From positions 1 to 64,000 of the forward strand of contig JAHECY010000220.1 of assembly GCA_024641505.1 (NCBI GenBank): a DNA stretch of 64,000 nucleotides, given 5' to 3'. A program made the position numbers and the translations under genes. This DNA is from Gammaproteobacteria bacterium. Lineage in GTDB: Bacteria > Pseudomonadota > Gammaproteobacteria > SG8-11. Of this stretch, positions 25,682 to 35,224 are shown piece by piece. The notes beneath the pieces were generated by a model. The model was given only the letters and a program-made list of their open reading frames with translations, made no database searches and was not told where the DNA came from. Position 1 is the stretch's first letter. Each line of letters starts with the position of its first letter.

Positions 25682-27646
25682 TCATTCACCGTCCCCGGAA
25701 CCGAGCTCCCGCACCATTCTGATACCAATCCAGGATTCGGCACTCGTGCCATAGGGATAACGTTCGGTAAATTTGATGCCTTGAAAACTCTTGGCATTGG
25801 CGTAGTTGGCGCCACGGATCGCCAATGCCGGTACCGTCTCATCAGCGTCAATATCAAAATCCCGCGCCAGGCCGGGGTAAGTCCGGGTGAATTCCGACAC
25901 ATTGCCGTCCATATCATAAAGTCCAAACGGGTTGGGCTGATAGGAACCGACCGGGCGGATCAAGGCCCAGTTAGCCAGCGTCGAAGGCACGGGCCGCAAC
26001 GGATCCGCAGCCCCCGCACTGGCGCAACTATCAGCACAGGAGTTCTCTTGCCCCGGTAGCCAATAGCCTCCCCACCAGTAACGGGTTTCCGCATCGCCCT
26101 GGGCGGCGTATCCCCATTGATAAAAGGTAGGCACGGTATAGGTAAAACCGGTTTCCGCGCTGAGCCATTGCGCGTACGCCAAGGCATCGTCGATGGTGAC
26201 CAAAATCTGCGGTTTGTTATCCTGAACCCAACGGGTATCCGGCGTCGGATAACGCCGGGTACGCCCGGTCTGTTCCAGGAAACGGGTAAATTCCAGCGCG
26301 CTGATTTCGTATTTACTGATCGCGAAGGGCGTTAGCGCGGTTTCCCCGCGCCGGGCGTCCCGATCCTTGAACCAACCCCCGGCCAATACCACCATTTCCG
26401 GGCCGGCGCCGCCACTGGCCAGAACATCACGGAAGGTTTGGCCCGCTGCCATGGCGCCGCCCACCACCGACGCCTGAGAGGCGTCGGGTAACGGCATCGT
26501 CACCGGTACCGGCGACCCGGGGGCGCTGACCGGTTTACCGGGCGCAGCCGCCGGCGAGGGCGAGGGCTCCCCACTCAGCATTGCCGGCACCGGGGATGGT
26601 AACGGATGCCGCGCCACCACCCACGCCACGACCAGCACCGTCAACAGCGCGCCCGTGATTCCTGCCAACCACCATTTTTTGGTCGCGGACTCCCGGGCCG
26701 GAAAATCCTGTGCTGGTTCGGTACGCGAGTCCGTGTCGCTGTCTGCGACGGCCGCCTCGGCATCGTCAAAACTGATATAGATCGACTCCTGCGCTGCATC
26801 CTCATCATCAAAGGCATCCATCCGGAGTGTCGATGGCGCCGGTGCGGACGGAGCATCGAGACGCTCCAATTCCTTCAGCAACATGGCGGGGGTCGCCATG
26901 CGACGGCGCGGGTCAGCGGCCAGCAATGCGTCGAGCATCGGTTGATAACGCGCGTAACGGAGGGGCAGGGGTTTGAGCGTGAGTCCGAGTTTCTCGCGCG
27001 TCGTATTGAAGGGCAACTGACCGGTAAACATCTGGTACATGACAATGCCCAAACTGTAAAGATCCGAACGAATATCCAGCGCTGCGCCATTGAGCTGCTC
27101 CGGGCTCATGTAGGAAAAAGTGCCGGGAGACTCATGAGCCTGAGTAATATCGGCGCCCACGGCCAGGGTCTTGGCAATACCAAAATCCGCCAATTTCGGC
27201 ACGTCATGGCTGTCGAACAGTATATTATTCGGTTTGATATCCCGGTGAATTACCTGCGCCGCGGCATAATAGTGCATGGCATTCGCCAGTGCCCGGGTTA
27301 TGGATAACACCTCCATTTCCGTCAACCCCGCCGGCAGGCGCTGGGTCAGGGTACCACCGGCCAGATACTCCATGACGATGGCATAGTGGGAACCCAGACG
27401 CGGGAAATCGTGCAGGGTGATAATATGGGCATGATTGAGGTTACCGATAATGCGGGCTTCGCGCTTGAATCTCTCCACGGCGGCGGCGTTGCCGTGAGCA
27501 ACACTGTTCAGAATCTTGATCGCCACCAGACGCTCGATGGATAACTGGCGCGCCAGGTACACCTGGCCGAACGCGCCATTGTCCAATGGCCGAATGAACT
27601 CATAGCCGGGCAGTTCAGGAATATAGGCATTACCGGTCACAACCAT
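25682..27646 (-). CDS. Membrane Ser/Thr kinase fused to an FGE/SUMF1-like domain
   Basis: An N-terminal Hanks kinase (Lys44 in VAIKIL, catalytic loop IHRDIKPNN with HRD at 134-136, DFG at 154-156, SPEQ in the P+1 loop) is followed by an acidic linker, one membrane helix (about 325-345), a Pro/Ser-rich stretch and a C-terminal formylglycine-generating-enzyme-like domain (about 405-654). The FGE domain should lie in the periplasm and act as a sensor or binding module. Where active FGE has two catalytic cysteines, this protein reads [12 protein letters not shown], so conversion of Cys to formylglycine is unlikely. The 27646 ATG is preferred; an ATG eight codons earlier (27670) is possible, and both overlap the end of radC. 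No T-loop substrate or sulfatase is encoded nearby. Confidence 0.85.
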   Translation of the reverse strand: MVVTGNAYIPELPGYEFIRPLDNGAFGQVYLARQLSIERLVAIKILNSVAHGNAAAVERFKREARIIGNLNHAHIITLHDFPRLGSHYAIVMEYLAGGTLTQRLPAGLTEMEVLSITRALANAMHYYAAAQVIHRDIKPNNILFDSHDVPKLADFGIAKTLAVGADITQAHESPGTFSYMSPEQLNGAALDIRSDLYSLGIVMYQMFTGQLPFNTTREKLGLTLKPLPLRYARYQPMLDALLAADPRRRMATPAMLLKELERLDAPSAPAPSTLRMDAFDDEDAAQESIYISFDDAEAAVADSDTDSRTEPAQDFPARESATKKWWLAGITGALLTVLVVAWVVARHPLPSPVPAMLSGEPSPSPAAAPGKPVSAPGSPVPVTMPLPDASQASVVGGAMAAGQTFRDVLASGGAGPEMVVLAGGWFKDRDARRGETALTPFAISKYEISALEFTRFLEQTGRTRRYPTPDTRWVQDNKPQILVTIDDALAYAQWLSAETGFTYTVPTFYQWGYAAQGDAETRYWWGGYWLPGQENSCADSCASAGAADPLRPVPSTLANWALIRPVGSYQPNPFGLYDMDGNVSEFTRTYPGLARDFDIDADETVPALAIRGANYANAKSFQGIKFTERYPYGTSAESWIGIRMVRELGSGDGE

Positions 27647-28311
27647 CCTCGTTCCGCAAACGACACGCATTCCCCGTCACCAATGACGATATGATCCAAG
27701 GTGCGAATGTCAACCAAAGCCAGAGCTTGCTGCAAATTACGGGTAAGATCGCGATCCGCCTGGCTGGGTTCCGCAATCCCCGAGGGATGGTTATGGGCGA
27801 AGATCACGGCGGCGGCATTTTGCTGCAAGGCCTGGCGCACCACCTCCCGGGGATAAACGCTGGCGCCGTTGATGGTGCCGCGAAACAATTCCTCGAAGCG
27901 CAACACCCGATGACGGTTGTCCAGGAACAGACAGGTAAACACCTCGAATGGGTAGTCCCGCAGCCGGGCGGCGAGAAACTGTTTGGTGATGTCAGGGTTG
28001 GCGAGGACATCACCTTTTTGCAGTGTTTCCTGCAAATGGCGGCGGGCGATTTCCAGCACCGCCTGCAACAACACATATTTGGCCTGACCCAGGCCATGGG
28101 TGGCGCAAAATCGGCTTTGCTCAGCTTGCAACAGATTGCGCAAGCCCCCGAAGCCGGCGAGCAGGTTACGCGCCAGATCCACCGCCGTGTGTCCCCGAAT
28201 ACCCGTACGTAAGAAAATTGCCAGCAATTCCGCGTCCGACAGGGCTTGCGGGCCCCGTAATAACAGCTTTTCCCGGGGACGTTCGTCCACCGGCCAGTCC
28301 TTGATAGGCAT
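27637..28311 (-). CDS. radC: RadC family JAB1/MPN-domain protein
   Basis: RadC proteins carry a DNA-binding HhH-like N-terminal domain and a JAB metalloprotease-like C-terminal domain; their exact job remains unsettled although a repair role was once proposed. The 224-residue form from the ATG at 28311 ([17 protein letters not shown]) is preceded by AAAGGAG; the longer open frame upstream reads through non-conserved sequence. The metal site is readable in [18 protein letters not shown], preceded by [15 protein letters not shown]. Its C-terminus overlaps the kinase-FGE start by about 10 bp. It is divergent from coaBC, the usual neighbour. Confidence 0.92.
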   Translation of the reverse strand: MPIKDWPVDERPREKLLLRGPQALSDAELLAIFLRTGIRGHTAVDLARNLLAGFGGLRNLLQAEQSRFCATHGLGQAKYVLLQAVLEIARRHLQETLQKGDVLANPDITKQFLAARLRDYPFEVFTCLFLDNRHRVLRFEELFRGTINGASVYPREVVRQALQQNAAAVIFAHNHPSGIAEPSQADRDLTRNLQQALALVDIRTLDHIVIGDGECVSFAERGWL

Positions 28312-28435
28312 GATCCACTCCTTTGGTATATTATTTGTACACTGACAAATGCCGCAGCCGGCGGGCGATCCATTCCCGCGCTTATCCCTTGCGGCCCTAA
28401 ACCGCGCTATTGTAGCGCGCTTACCGGGGAAAGCC

Positions 28436-29647
28436 ATGTATCAACGAATTCTTCTGGGCGTCACCGGCAGTATCGCCGCCTATAAAGCCGCGGAACTGGT
28501 GCGTCGCTTGCGCGATGCCGGCTGCGAAGTGCGGGTGGTGATGACCGACGGAGCCCAGGCGTTCATTACCCCGCTCACCTTACAGAGTCTGAGCGGCCAT
28601 CAGGTATTCACCCGGCAATTGGACCCCGTGTCCGAAGCCGCCATGGACCATATCAGCCTGGCCAAATGGGCGGATTGCGTCCTGGTGGCGCCGGCCAGTG
28701 CAAATTTTCTGGCGCGCTTAACCCATGGCTTGGCCGATGATTTGCTGACCACCCTGTGTCTGGCCACCGCCGCCCCGGTCGCCGTGGCGCCCGCCATGAA
28801 CCAGCAAATGTGGAGCAATGCCGCAACCCAGGCGAACATTGCGGTATTACACACCAGAAATATCAGGATGCTGGGTCCCGCCACTGGGGACCAGGCTTGC
28901 GGCGACACCGGTCCCGGCCGCATGCTGGAACCAGTACAACTGGTGCAAGCACTGCAGACGGTAGCCGGCCCACCGGTGCTGACCAATATAAAGGTATTGA
29001 TCACGGCAGGCCCCACCCGGGAAGCGCTGGATCCGGTGCGCTATCTGAGCAATCGCAGTTCCGGGAAAATGGGTTACAGTCTGGCCCAGGCCTTTGGGGA
29101 AGCGGGTGCCCAGGTCACGCTGATCAGCGGCCCGGTGGCCCTGTCGGCTCCCGCCGGCATCAAGGTGATCACCGTGGACAGTGCCCAACAGATGTTTGAC
29201 GCCGTTGTCGCCCACAGTGCCGAGCAGGATCTGTTTATCGCCAGCGCTGCGGTAGCCGACTACCGGCCGGTGCAAACACAACCCGCGAAAATCAAAAAAC
29301 AGCAGGCGCGCCTGACCCTCGAACTGGTTCGCAATCCCGACATCCTGGCACATGTCGCCGCCCTCTCACCACGGCCGTTTTGCGTGGGTTTTGCCGCGGA
29401 AACCCACGAGCTGGAACACTACGCCCGGGATAAATTGACGCGCAAGAATCTGGATATGGTGGTCGCCAATGTGGTAGGTGGGACCACCGGCGGATTCGAT
29501 GCGGAAGAAAACAGCGTAACCGTATACTGGACCGGGGGGGAGACCGCCTTGCCCCTGGCATCCAAAGCCCAAATCGCGAGGGAATTGCGCGCCATCATCA
29601 TGCAGCACTTCACCGGCAAGCTGCCCGCGGGCACGGATACGCCCTAG
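28436..29647 (+). CDS. coaBC: Bifunctional phosphopantothenoylcysteine decarboxylase / synthetase
   Basis: CoaBC makes 4'-phosphopantetheine from phosphopantothenate and cysteine in coenzyme A synthesis. From the ATG at 28436 ([18 protein letters not shown]) the protein is 403 residues, a normal length. The N-terminal flavin-dependent decarboxylase has [15 protein letters not shown] and the AMNQQMW motif; the C-terminal CTP-dependent synthetase has [24 protein letters not shown] (split by a short linker) and SAAVADYRP. dut, its frequent downstream partner, is not here; instead a repeat-containing gap follows. Confidence 0.95.
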   Translation: MYQRILLGVTGSIAAYKAAELVRRLRDAGCEVRVVMTDGAQAFITPLTLQSLSGHQVFTRQLDPVSEAAMDHISLAKWADCVLVAPASANFLARLTHGLADDLLTTLCLATAAPVAVAPAMNQQMWSNAATQANIAVLHTRNIRMLGPATGDQACGDTGPGRMLEPVQLVQALQTVAGPPVLTNIKVLITAGPTREALDPVRYLSNRSSGKMGYSLAQAFGEAGAQVTLISGPVALSAPAGIKVITVDSAQQMFDAVVAHSAEQDLFIASAAVADYRPVQTQPAKIKKQQARLTLELVRNPDILAHVAALSPRPFCVGFAAETHELEHYARDKLTRKNLDMVVANVVGGTTGGFDAEENSVTVYWTGGETALPLASKAQIARELRAIIMQHFTGKLPAGTDTP

Positions 29648-29707
29648 TGGTCCATGCGCAAAATACGGTGACATCTATAACTGCCTGGCGCAATGAACAG
29701 GTTCGGC

Positions 29708-29838
29708 AGGGTACGAACTGTGTAAAAACACCCCTGCTTGCTATGCCACGTCACTGATTGTAGGGTGCGTATGACGCACCGATTTTTGAACACGAGAACG
29801 AAGAACCCTTGTTAGGTGATTCCGTTACGGATTTCCCG
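29708..29838 (+). repeat. Dispersed intergenic repeat, copy A
   Basis: This stretch shares several blocks with 54662-54844. The blocks are AGGGTACGAACTGTGTAAAAAC-like (29708-29729), a quasi-palindromic 21-bp core around GGTGCGT-ATG-ACGCACC (29761-29781), a 16-bp identical block AACGAAGAACCCTTGT (29797-29812) and GATTTCCCG (29830-29838). The outer block resembles the terminal repeats of IS256-type elements, but no transposase is present. It occupies the gene-free 29648-30027 region after coaBC. Confidence 0.7.
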
Positions 29839-29969
29839 CCAGCTCTTTGTGGCGGTGGGGGCGCCGCTGCCAGCAACGCCGTGAACCCATCTCTGGGGGC
29901 TCGCAAGCACCATCCCTGGCGCTTGACGTCCTGCAGACGGCACCCCCACCGACACCGCAGGCGGGAAAT
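29831..29969. repeat. Long imperfect inverted repeat
   Basis: The arms ATTTCCCGCC...GGCGGTGGGGGCGCCG (29831-29866) and its near reverse complement (29938-29969) flank about 70 bp. The pairing of ATTTCCCGCC with GGCGGGAAAT and of GGTGGGGG with CCCCCACC is perfect. Transcripts would fold into a long hairpin. The inner part contains further short inverted pieces around GGGGGCTCGCAAGCACC. No gene is convincing here. Confidence 0.65.
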
Positions 29970-30027
29970 GAAATTTCGGCATGTATTGCAGCATCTCGTG
30001 GGAAGAGCGATGCGCCGGGTGCCACGC

Positions 30028-30885
30028 TTAACCACAGGCACGCAGACCGCTGTCGAGATCGGGATATTTCAATACTACGCCAAATTCGGCCAATGCTTTA
30101 CGATTGCTCACCCGGCGTGATTCCGCGAGGTAGCTGAGCATTCCCGGACTCATCACCGCGCGCGCCTGGGCCAGCGGCAGGGTGGGCGGGTGCGGCAAGC
30201 CGAGGTGGTCGGCAACTTTGCAGAAGTAGTCGGTCATCAATTGCGGGTGACCATCACTGATGTTAAAAATGCCCTGCACCGCAAGCGTACCGGCAGCCAT
30301 GCAAAACTGCACCAGATCATGCACATGGATACGATTCACCCAGGGAGCGTCCTCCCGGCAAACTATGGGTTTGGCATCCCGGATCGATTGTTCCGGCAGC
30401 CGTCCTGGCCCATAAATGGCCGGTATGCGTAGAATCGTCCAGGGGACGTCGCGGGTTCGCGCCCACTCCTGGAGCAAGGTTTCGCCGTGCAAGCGGCGCC
30501 GGGCGCGGTCAAAATGGGGCGCTGGCGGGGTGGTTTCGTCCACCCAATTACCGCGGTTATCGCCATAGACGCCGGTAGTGCTGATCAGCACGAAACGCGC
30601 GGGGGTTGGCGTCGTGCTCAACATCGCCAGGAAATTACGCAATCGAGCATCTTCCTGGCCCTGGGGGGGCGGTGGCACAAAGTAATAAATTAGTGCATTT
30701 TCCGTCGTCAACGCCGGTGAGGGGGTCGCCGCGTCTAGATCCAGGATTATTGTTCTGGTATTAGCGAGCGAGGCAACCGCAGGAACTTGCCGGTGACTTA
30801 CCACTACCGGCAGCTGCCGGGACCATGCAAACGCCACCCGTTGTCCCACATAACCATTGCCAATGATGAAAACCGCGTTAAACAC
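30028..30885 (-). CDS. NAD(P)-dependent epimerase/dehydratase-like protein (YeeZ type)
   Basis: The 285-residue protein has a Rossmann fold with the dinucleotide motif IIGNGYVGQRVA at residues 7-18, and the short-chain dehydrogenase tyrosine region STTGVYGDNRGNWVDE with a following RRRLHGETLLQEWA. The later ILRIPAIYGPGRLP is typical of extended SDR family members of the YeeZ group. The pattern is sugar-nucleotide epimerase-like, but YeeZ members have no firmly assigned substrate. It is divergent from the 2Fe-2S reductase gene and stands alone on its strand. Confidence 0.85.
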   Translation of the reverse strand: MFNAVFIIGNGYVGQRVAFAWSRQLPVVVSHRQVPAVASLANTRTIILDLDAATPSPALTTENALIYYFVPPPPQGQEDARLRNFLAMLSTTPTPARFVLISTTGVYGDNRGNWVDETTPPAPHFDRARRRLHGETLLQEWARTRDVPWTILRIPAIYGPGRLPEQSIRDAKPIVCREDAPWVNRIHVHDLVQFCMAAGTLAVQGIFNISDGHPQLMTDYFCKVADHLGLPHPPTLPLAQARAVMSPGMLSYLAESRRVSNRKALAEFGVVLKYPDLDSGLRACG

Positions 30886-30948
30886 CTTGGCCTCCCTTAA
30901 CAGAATTGGGATAATTTACCCTACACGACCCTGCTGAAAAAGAAAATT

Positions 30949-31977
30949 ATGTCTTATACCGTGACCGTACGACCCAGTAACCGAACTTTCACCGTGGAGC
31001 CTGGGGAAAATCTACTGCAGGGTGCGTTGCGCAATGGCGTGCCTTTCCCTTACGGCTGCCGCGACGGCGCTTGTGGTACTTGTAAAGGCAAAGTGCTCGC
31101 CGGACAAGTCGACCGAGGCCAATACTCGCCCCGGGCGCTTGGCGCGGCGGAAATCAACGCCGGCCAAGCCTTATTCTGCCAGTCTCAAGTGTTGTCGGAT
31201 CTGGTGGTGGAAGTCGCGGAAGTGGGCGCCATCGCCGGCATTCCCATTCGGCGTCTGCCGGCGAAAGTAGAAAGCATTACCCGGGCGAATCACGACGTGA
31301 TGGTGGTCAAACTGCGCCTCCCTGCCAATCAACGCCTGCAGTTTCTGGCGGGTCAATATATCGATTTCCTGCTGAAGAACGGCGAACGGCGCAGCTATTC
31401 CATCGCCAACTCACCCCATAACGATGAGTTCATTGAATTGCACATCCGTAAAATCGCTGCCGGCACGTTCAGCGATTATGTGTTCAATGAGCTCAAGGAA
31501 AAGGCGATCCTGCGCATCGAAGGTCCGCACGGCAGTTTTTTCCTGCGCGACGCCTCGCCGCGGCCCATCATCCTGATGGCCGGTGGTACCGGTTTCGCGC
31601 CGGTGAAAAGTCTGGTGGAAGAAGCGCTGTACCGCGGTATCGATCGGCCCATGTATTGCTACTGGGGCGTACGCAGCCGCCGTGACTTTTACTCGGATCT
31701 GCCGGTGCAGTGGGCACAGCGTAACGCGCTGCAGTTCGTTCCCGTACTCTCGGATCCGCTGCCGGAAGATCACTGGCAAGGCCGCACCGGCCTGGTACAC
31801 GAGACCATTCTGGAGGATTTCCCGGATTTGTCTGGTTATGATGTGTACGCCTGCGGCGCTCCCGCCATGGTCTATACCGGTCGTGATGCCTTTATTAACC
31901 ACGGCTTGATTTCGGAAAACTGCTTCTCCGATGCGTTTGAGTTTCAACACCCGGGCGGTGATAAAACCAGCGCATGA
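30949..31977 (+). CDS. 2Fe-2S / FAD / NAD(P)H oxidoreductase (CDP-glucoseen reductase-like)
   Basis: This 342-residue electron-transfer protein couples a plant-type ferredoxin domain to a ferredoxin reductase. The cluster ligands are in PYGCRDGACGTCKG (about residues 35-48) with the fourth Cys in ALFCQSQ. FAD binding is shown by RRSYSIANSPH near 146, and NAD(P)H binding by MAGGTGFAPVKSLVEEA near 225 and the C-terminal YACGAPAMV. Homologues are often named CDP-6-deoxy-L-threo-D-glycero-4-hexulose-3-dehydrase reductase, but many supply electrons to oxygenases; no partner oxygenase or deoxysugar gene is nearby, so the acceptor is unknown. Confidence 0.87.
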   Translation: MSYTVTVRPSNRTFTVEPGENLLQGALRNGVPFPYGCRDGACGTCKGKVLAGQVDRGQYSPRALGAAEINAGQALFCQSQVLSDLVVEVAEVGAIAGIPIRRLPAKVESITRANHDVMVVKLRLPANQRLQFLAGQYIDFLLKNGERRSYSIANSPHNDEFIELHIRKIAAGTFSDYVFNELKEKAILRIEGPHGSFFLRDASPRPIILMAGGTGFAPVKSLVEEALYRGIDRPMYCYWGVRSRRDFYSDLPVQWAQRNALQFVPVLSDPLPEDHWQGRTGLVHETILEDFPDLSGYDVYACGAPAMVYTGRDAFINHGLISENCFSDAFEFQHPGGDKTSA

Positions 31978-31988
31978 GCCACCGACCG

Positions 31989-33299
31989 TCAGGGCGAGTG
32001 CGTCAATAACTGCTGATTGTTATCCGCCGCCGTCAGTTCTTCCAGAAGCGCGTTATCCGCCACGCGGTCGGTTCGTTCCCGGAGATACTCCTGTAAACCG
32101 GTGGTCAGATGAAGCACCGCGGCCTCCCGTTCACCGAGACGTTCCAGAAGTCGTGACAATAAAATGTGGGCGGCGGCGGCGCCGCCAAGATTGATACTCG
32201 CCTCCAGCTGGTGTCGGGCTTTGCCCCAGAGTTCCAAGCGCAGGTAGAGACGCGCCAGCGTCAACAGCAAGTTGGCATCCTGGCCATGGGTATGCTGCCA
32301 TTTCTCCGCATAGCGCAGTTGCGTCCGGGTATCGCCGGGAATCACGCCATAAAGTTCGGCCAATGACTCCTCCCACTGATGTTCCAAAGCCTGTCGAATC
32401 AGGGGCTCGGCTCGAAATCCCTCACCCAATCGCAGCAATTGCTGAACATGGAGATGGATCACGGCTACATCGTTTTTAAGGTATTTTGGCAATCGCTCCC
32501 AGAGCGCCTGCAGTTGGCTGATGCCATCGTGTTGGCTGCTGGCGGTGAGCAACCCCAGATAGGCGCGCTTTTCCAGTTGCGTATACTGGCCGTCGGTAAA
32601 GATGCCGGATTTGCGTAGCTGCGCCAGATGCGCCAGCATATTTTCCCAATCATGCAACTGTTCATAGACTCCCACCAGCAATTTAATGACATATTTATGC
32701 TTGGGGGCGATCCGTTTGAGATGCTCCATCGAGGCCAGTGCCTGTTCCAACTGCCCGTGCTGCAGTTGCATCTCCGCCTGGGTCAGTCCCACGGCGATAT
32801 CCGCGGTCGGCATAGCCTGAATGGCCAGTTTAAGATAGTTGTCACGGCGATCATACGCGCCCTGGCCGTGCGCCGCGCGCGCCGCCGCCAGGTAATTCAG
32901 CAGCGGTGACTCGCTCTCGTCGGTATACCGCAACAGATTTTTCTCCGCATCCTGCCAACGACCTTCCGCCAACTCCACCAGACCGGTACTCAGAAATTGC
33001 GAGGCCTTGCTTTGTTGACGTTTACTGCGCCACACCCGGGTGCGGCGCGGCAAGCTCCGTACCTTGTAGATTGACAGTAACAGCCAATGGCTGGCCGCGA
33101 ACAAGCCAAGCAGGATCAGGCTGGCGACCACCACTGTCGCCTCCAGGGTCCAATGGCCGTAAGACACCAGTAAATAACCGGGATCATACAACGCCAGCAA
33201 TGTTGCCAATACCGTAGCGGTGACCACCAGCAAACCGTAAACCAGTAATTTCACGGCAGCCTCTCGGGAAGGATTTGAGTCACGGCGGTTTGTCGCCAA
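31989..33299 (-). CDS. hemY: HemY: TPR inner-membrane protein linked to haem synthesis
   Basis: HemY is a membrane-anchored tetratricopeptide protein of the hem operon; its direct role is still debated. The 436 residues begin with two hydrophobic helices (about 17-37 and 54-76), then a long helical TPR-rich region typical of the HemY family. The phrase SLPRRTRVWRSKRQQSKASQFLSTGLVELAEGRW (split region near 85-115) includes the family's conserved AGL/TGLVELAEG-type motif. It is 3 bp after hemX and ends the hemC-D-X-Y series. This is not the protoporphyrinogen oxidase called HemY in Bacillus. Confidence 0.88.
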   Translation of the reverse strand: MATNRRDSNPSREAAVKLLVYGLLVVTATVLATLLALYDPGYLLVSYGHWTLEATVVVASLILLGLFAASHWLLLSIYKVRSLPRRTRVWRSKRQQSKASQFLSTGLVELAEGRWQDAEKNLLRYTDESESPLLNYLAAARAAHGQGAYDRRDNYLKLAIQAMPTADIAVGLTQAEMQLQHGQLEQALASMEHLKRIAPKHKYVIKLLVGVYEQLHDWENMLAHLAQLRKSGIFTDGQYTQLEKRAYLGLLTASSQHDGISQLQALWERLPKYLKNDVAVIHLHVQQLLRLGEGFRAEPLIRQALEHQWEESLAELYGVIPGDTRTQLRYAEKWQHTHGQDANLLLTLARLYLRLELWGKARHQLEASINLGGAAAAHILLSRLLERLGEREAAVLHLTTGLQEYLRERTDRVADNALLEELTAADNNQQLLTHSP

Positions 33300-33302
33300 C
33301 CG

Positions 33303-34448
33303 TTAATGACTGTTTTTACCATGCGCGGTTTTCCATTGGCGCAGCGCCAGCAGCGAAGCGGATATGTCGGGTAAGGCGGGTCGCAGCTCCAGTTCTCGGT
33401 AGTCATCGAGGGATTTGATCATGGCATCGACAGCCGTGTGTTCCTTATCGAAGTAGGCGTTCAACCATGCAATCACCTTGGATATCTGCAGGTGAAAACT
33501 TGCGCTGTCGGCTTTCAATACCGCCATGCGCGCCGCCGCCAATTGCAGACGCATATTGTCCAGGAGCAACGCCTGCTGATCCGGGGGCATCAAGGGTTCC
33601 ACCGGTTTGTCGCGCCGGCGTACCACCACCAGTTGTTTGATGTCATGCCAGGCGGTACGAAACGTGGAAAGCCAGGGTTCGTCCGCTTTCACTTCCGGGG
33701 CATCGGTGTCCGGCGCGGCGAATTCAAACTGGCTGTGGGTCACCAGGGGTAGATCGGCCACGGCGTCTTCAATAGCGGACAACGCCATCACGATACCCGT
33801 GGTATCCACCGATGGCACCCCTGACAATGCCTGGATATCCCTGGCCAGGATGCTCCGAAGTTCGGTAAAGCGGGGATCCGACATGCGCTGCAGGCGCTCG
33901 TCGGCTCCCTGCAACGCGGCGCGGGCGGTACCGACATCCCGTTCCAGTTGCAATCGATGGTTAGCCGTCTGTAACAAATACTCCACTTCGGCCAGCTTCC
34001 ACATCGTATCGCTGCTGCCCATCTTGTCCTGCAGGGTCACCAGGTGCTCCTGCAGCAGGCGATTTTCCTCGGTCAAAGTGGCGATCTGACCGCGCCAGGT
34101 ACCGGCATCATCCTGGTAACGGGTAAGCAATTCTTGCTGACGGCCGGCAGTAGCCGTGGTTTCCTGTTGAGTGGTTTGCGCGCGCTGGTCCAGGCGCGCC
34201 AGATCCTTCTGCACGCGGGCCAGTTGCCGTGGATGTTCATACAGTCCGTAAAAGGCGAGGGTGCCGGTTAACACCAGAGTAAGCGACCAGTGCATGCCAC
34301 CGGCGATGTTGCGGTGCTTCTTCGGTTTTCGGTGTTTGTGCGTGGGCGTGTGAGGGGGGGCGTCGCCGGCTGGCGGCGGCTCCGGTGCCGGGTTCGTCGG
34401 GGCGGCCTCCGGCAGGGTTTCCGTGGTGGCTTCGCTGTCATTACTCAT
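33303..34448 (-). CDS. hemX: HemX: membrane protein of the hemCDXY operon
   Basis: The start chosen, ATG at 34448, overlaps the hemD stop as ATGA and has GGAGG eight bases upstream. The 381-residue protein has a Pro/Glu-rich cytoplasmic head, a basic KHRKPKKHR patch, one membrane helix (about 50-70), and a long coiled-coil and helical periplasmic part. The DUF513/HemX region includes WKLAEVEYLLQTANHRLQLERDV. Older annotations call it uroporphyrin-III C-methyltransferase, but it lacks the methyltransferase fold. The function is unknown; placement suggests support of haem synthesis or trafficking. Confidence 0.88.
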   Translation of the reverse strand: MSNDSEATTETLPEAAPTNPAPEPPPAGDAPPHTPTHKHRKPKKHRNIAGGMHWSLTLVLTGTLAFYGLYEHPRQLARVQKDLARLDQRAQTTQQETTATAGRQQELLTRYQDDAGTWRGQIATLTEENRLLQEHLVTLQDKMGSSDTMWKLAEVEYLLQTANHRLQLERDVGTARAALQGADERLQRMSDPRFTELRSILARDIQALSGVPSVDTTGIVMALSAIEDAVADLPLVTHSQFEFAAPDTDAPEVKADEPWLSTFRTAWHDIKQLVVVRRRDKPVEPLMPPDQQALLLDNMRLQLAAARMAVLKADSASFHLQISKVIAWLNAYFDKEHTAVDAMIKSLDDYRELELRPALPDISASLLALRQWKTAHGKNSH

Positions 34449-35224
34449 GAACATTTCCTCCAAGCACCGAGCAGCGTGTCGATTACACCTTCATCGGAAG
34501 CTGATGCGGTAACCAGTGGTGCCGGACGCACCCCCAAGGCACGGGCCGCGTGGGCAATGCGGTCACTGAACACGATAAACCTGACCGACTTCAGCAACTC
34601 AGCAGAGTCGCTGCCGACCAGGGAAAACAGATTGTGCAATCCTTCACTGCTGGTTACCACAATAAAGTCCACGGCGGCATGACGCAAGTTTTCCAGCAAG
34701 GCGCCGGTATCGGTCGCGGGCAGCAATCGACGATAGACTTCCACGTAATCCACATGAGCCCCGCGTGCGCGCAGCTGATGCGCCAGTTCTTCCCGGCCGC
34801 CGACACCGCGCACGATCAATACGCGCACCCCCGTCAAGGACTGCAGTCGAGGATGCGCCAATAATCCCTCACTGCTGAAATCATGGTCCGGCGTGATATC
34901 CACGGCCAGGTGATGCGCACGCAAAGCATTGGCGGTGCTGTTACCCACGGCCGCCACCACGGTACCCGGTGGCCAGGGGCCCGCAGGCATCAGCGGCAAA
35001 CCATGCTCAACGGCATTGCGACTGATAAAAATACAAAATTGGTAGTGGGACAGGGCGGCGAGACTTTGCCGTGCTCGGTCAAGATCCTCCGGGGGACCAA
35101 TGTCCAACACCGGGACTAATAATACCTTGCCGCCCAGGTCCGAGATACCTTGCGCCAGGGGTGCCGCCTGCCGCGCTGGCCGGGTAACCACCACATGGCA
35201 GCCCGCCAGTTCAGGTGTTGCCAT
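34445..35224 (-). CDS. hemD: Uroporphyrinogen-III synthase
   Basis: HemD closes hydroxymethylbilane to uroporphyrinogen III with inversion of ring D. From ATG 35224 the protein is 259 residues. The family is poorly conserved, but the N-terminal [28 protein letters not shown] and the [12 protein letters not shown] and [15 protein letters not shown] regions are characteristic. Its start overlaps hemC by 14 bp and its stop overlaps the start of hemX, showing tight coupling. An open frame extends further upstream within hemC but lacks conserved sequence. Confidence 0.92.
   Translation of the reverse strand: MATPELAGCHVVVTRPARQAAPLAQGISDLGGKVLLVPVLDIGPPEDLDRARQSLAALSHYQFCIFISRNAVEHGLPLMPAGPWPPGTVVAAVGNSTANALRAHHLAVDITPDHDFSSEGLLAHPRLQSLTGVRVLIVRGVGGREELAHQLRARGAHVDYVEVYRRLLPATDTGALLENLRHAAVDFIVVTSSEGLHNLFSLVGSDSAELLKSVRFIVFSDRIAHAARALGVRPAPLVTASASDEGVIDTLLGAWRKCS

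Noticed and set aside
25682-27646. Diversity-generating retroelement target, because DGR variable proteins often have FGE-like folds fused to kinases
   Set aside because: No reverse transcriptase, template repeat or accessory gene is present in the window, and no near-repeat of the C-terminal coding region was seen.
29708-29838. CRISPR-like repeat
   Set aside because: Only two widely separated copies exist, without regular spacing or cas genes.
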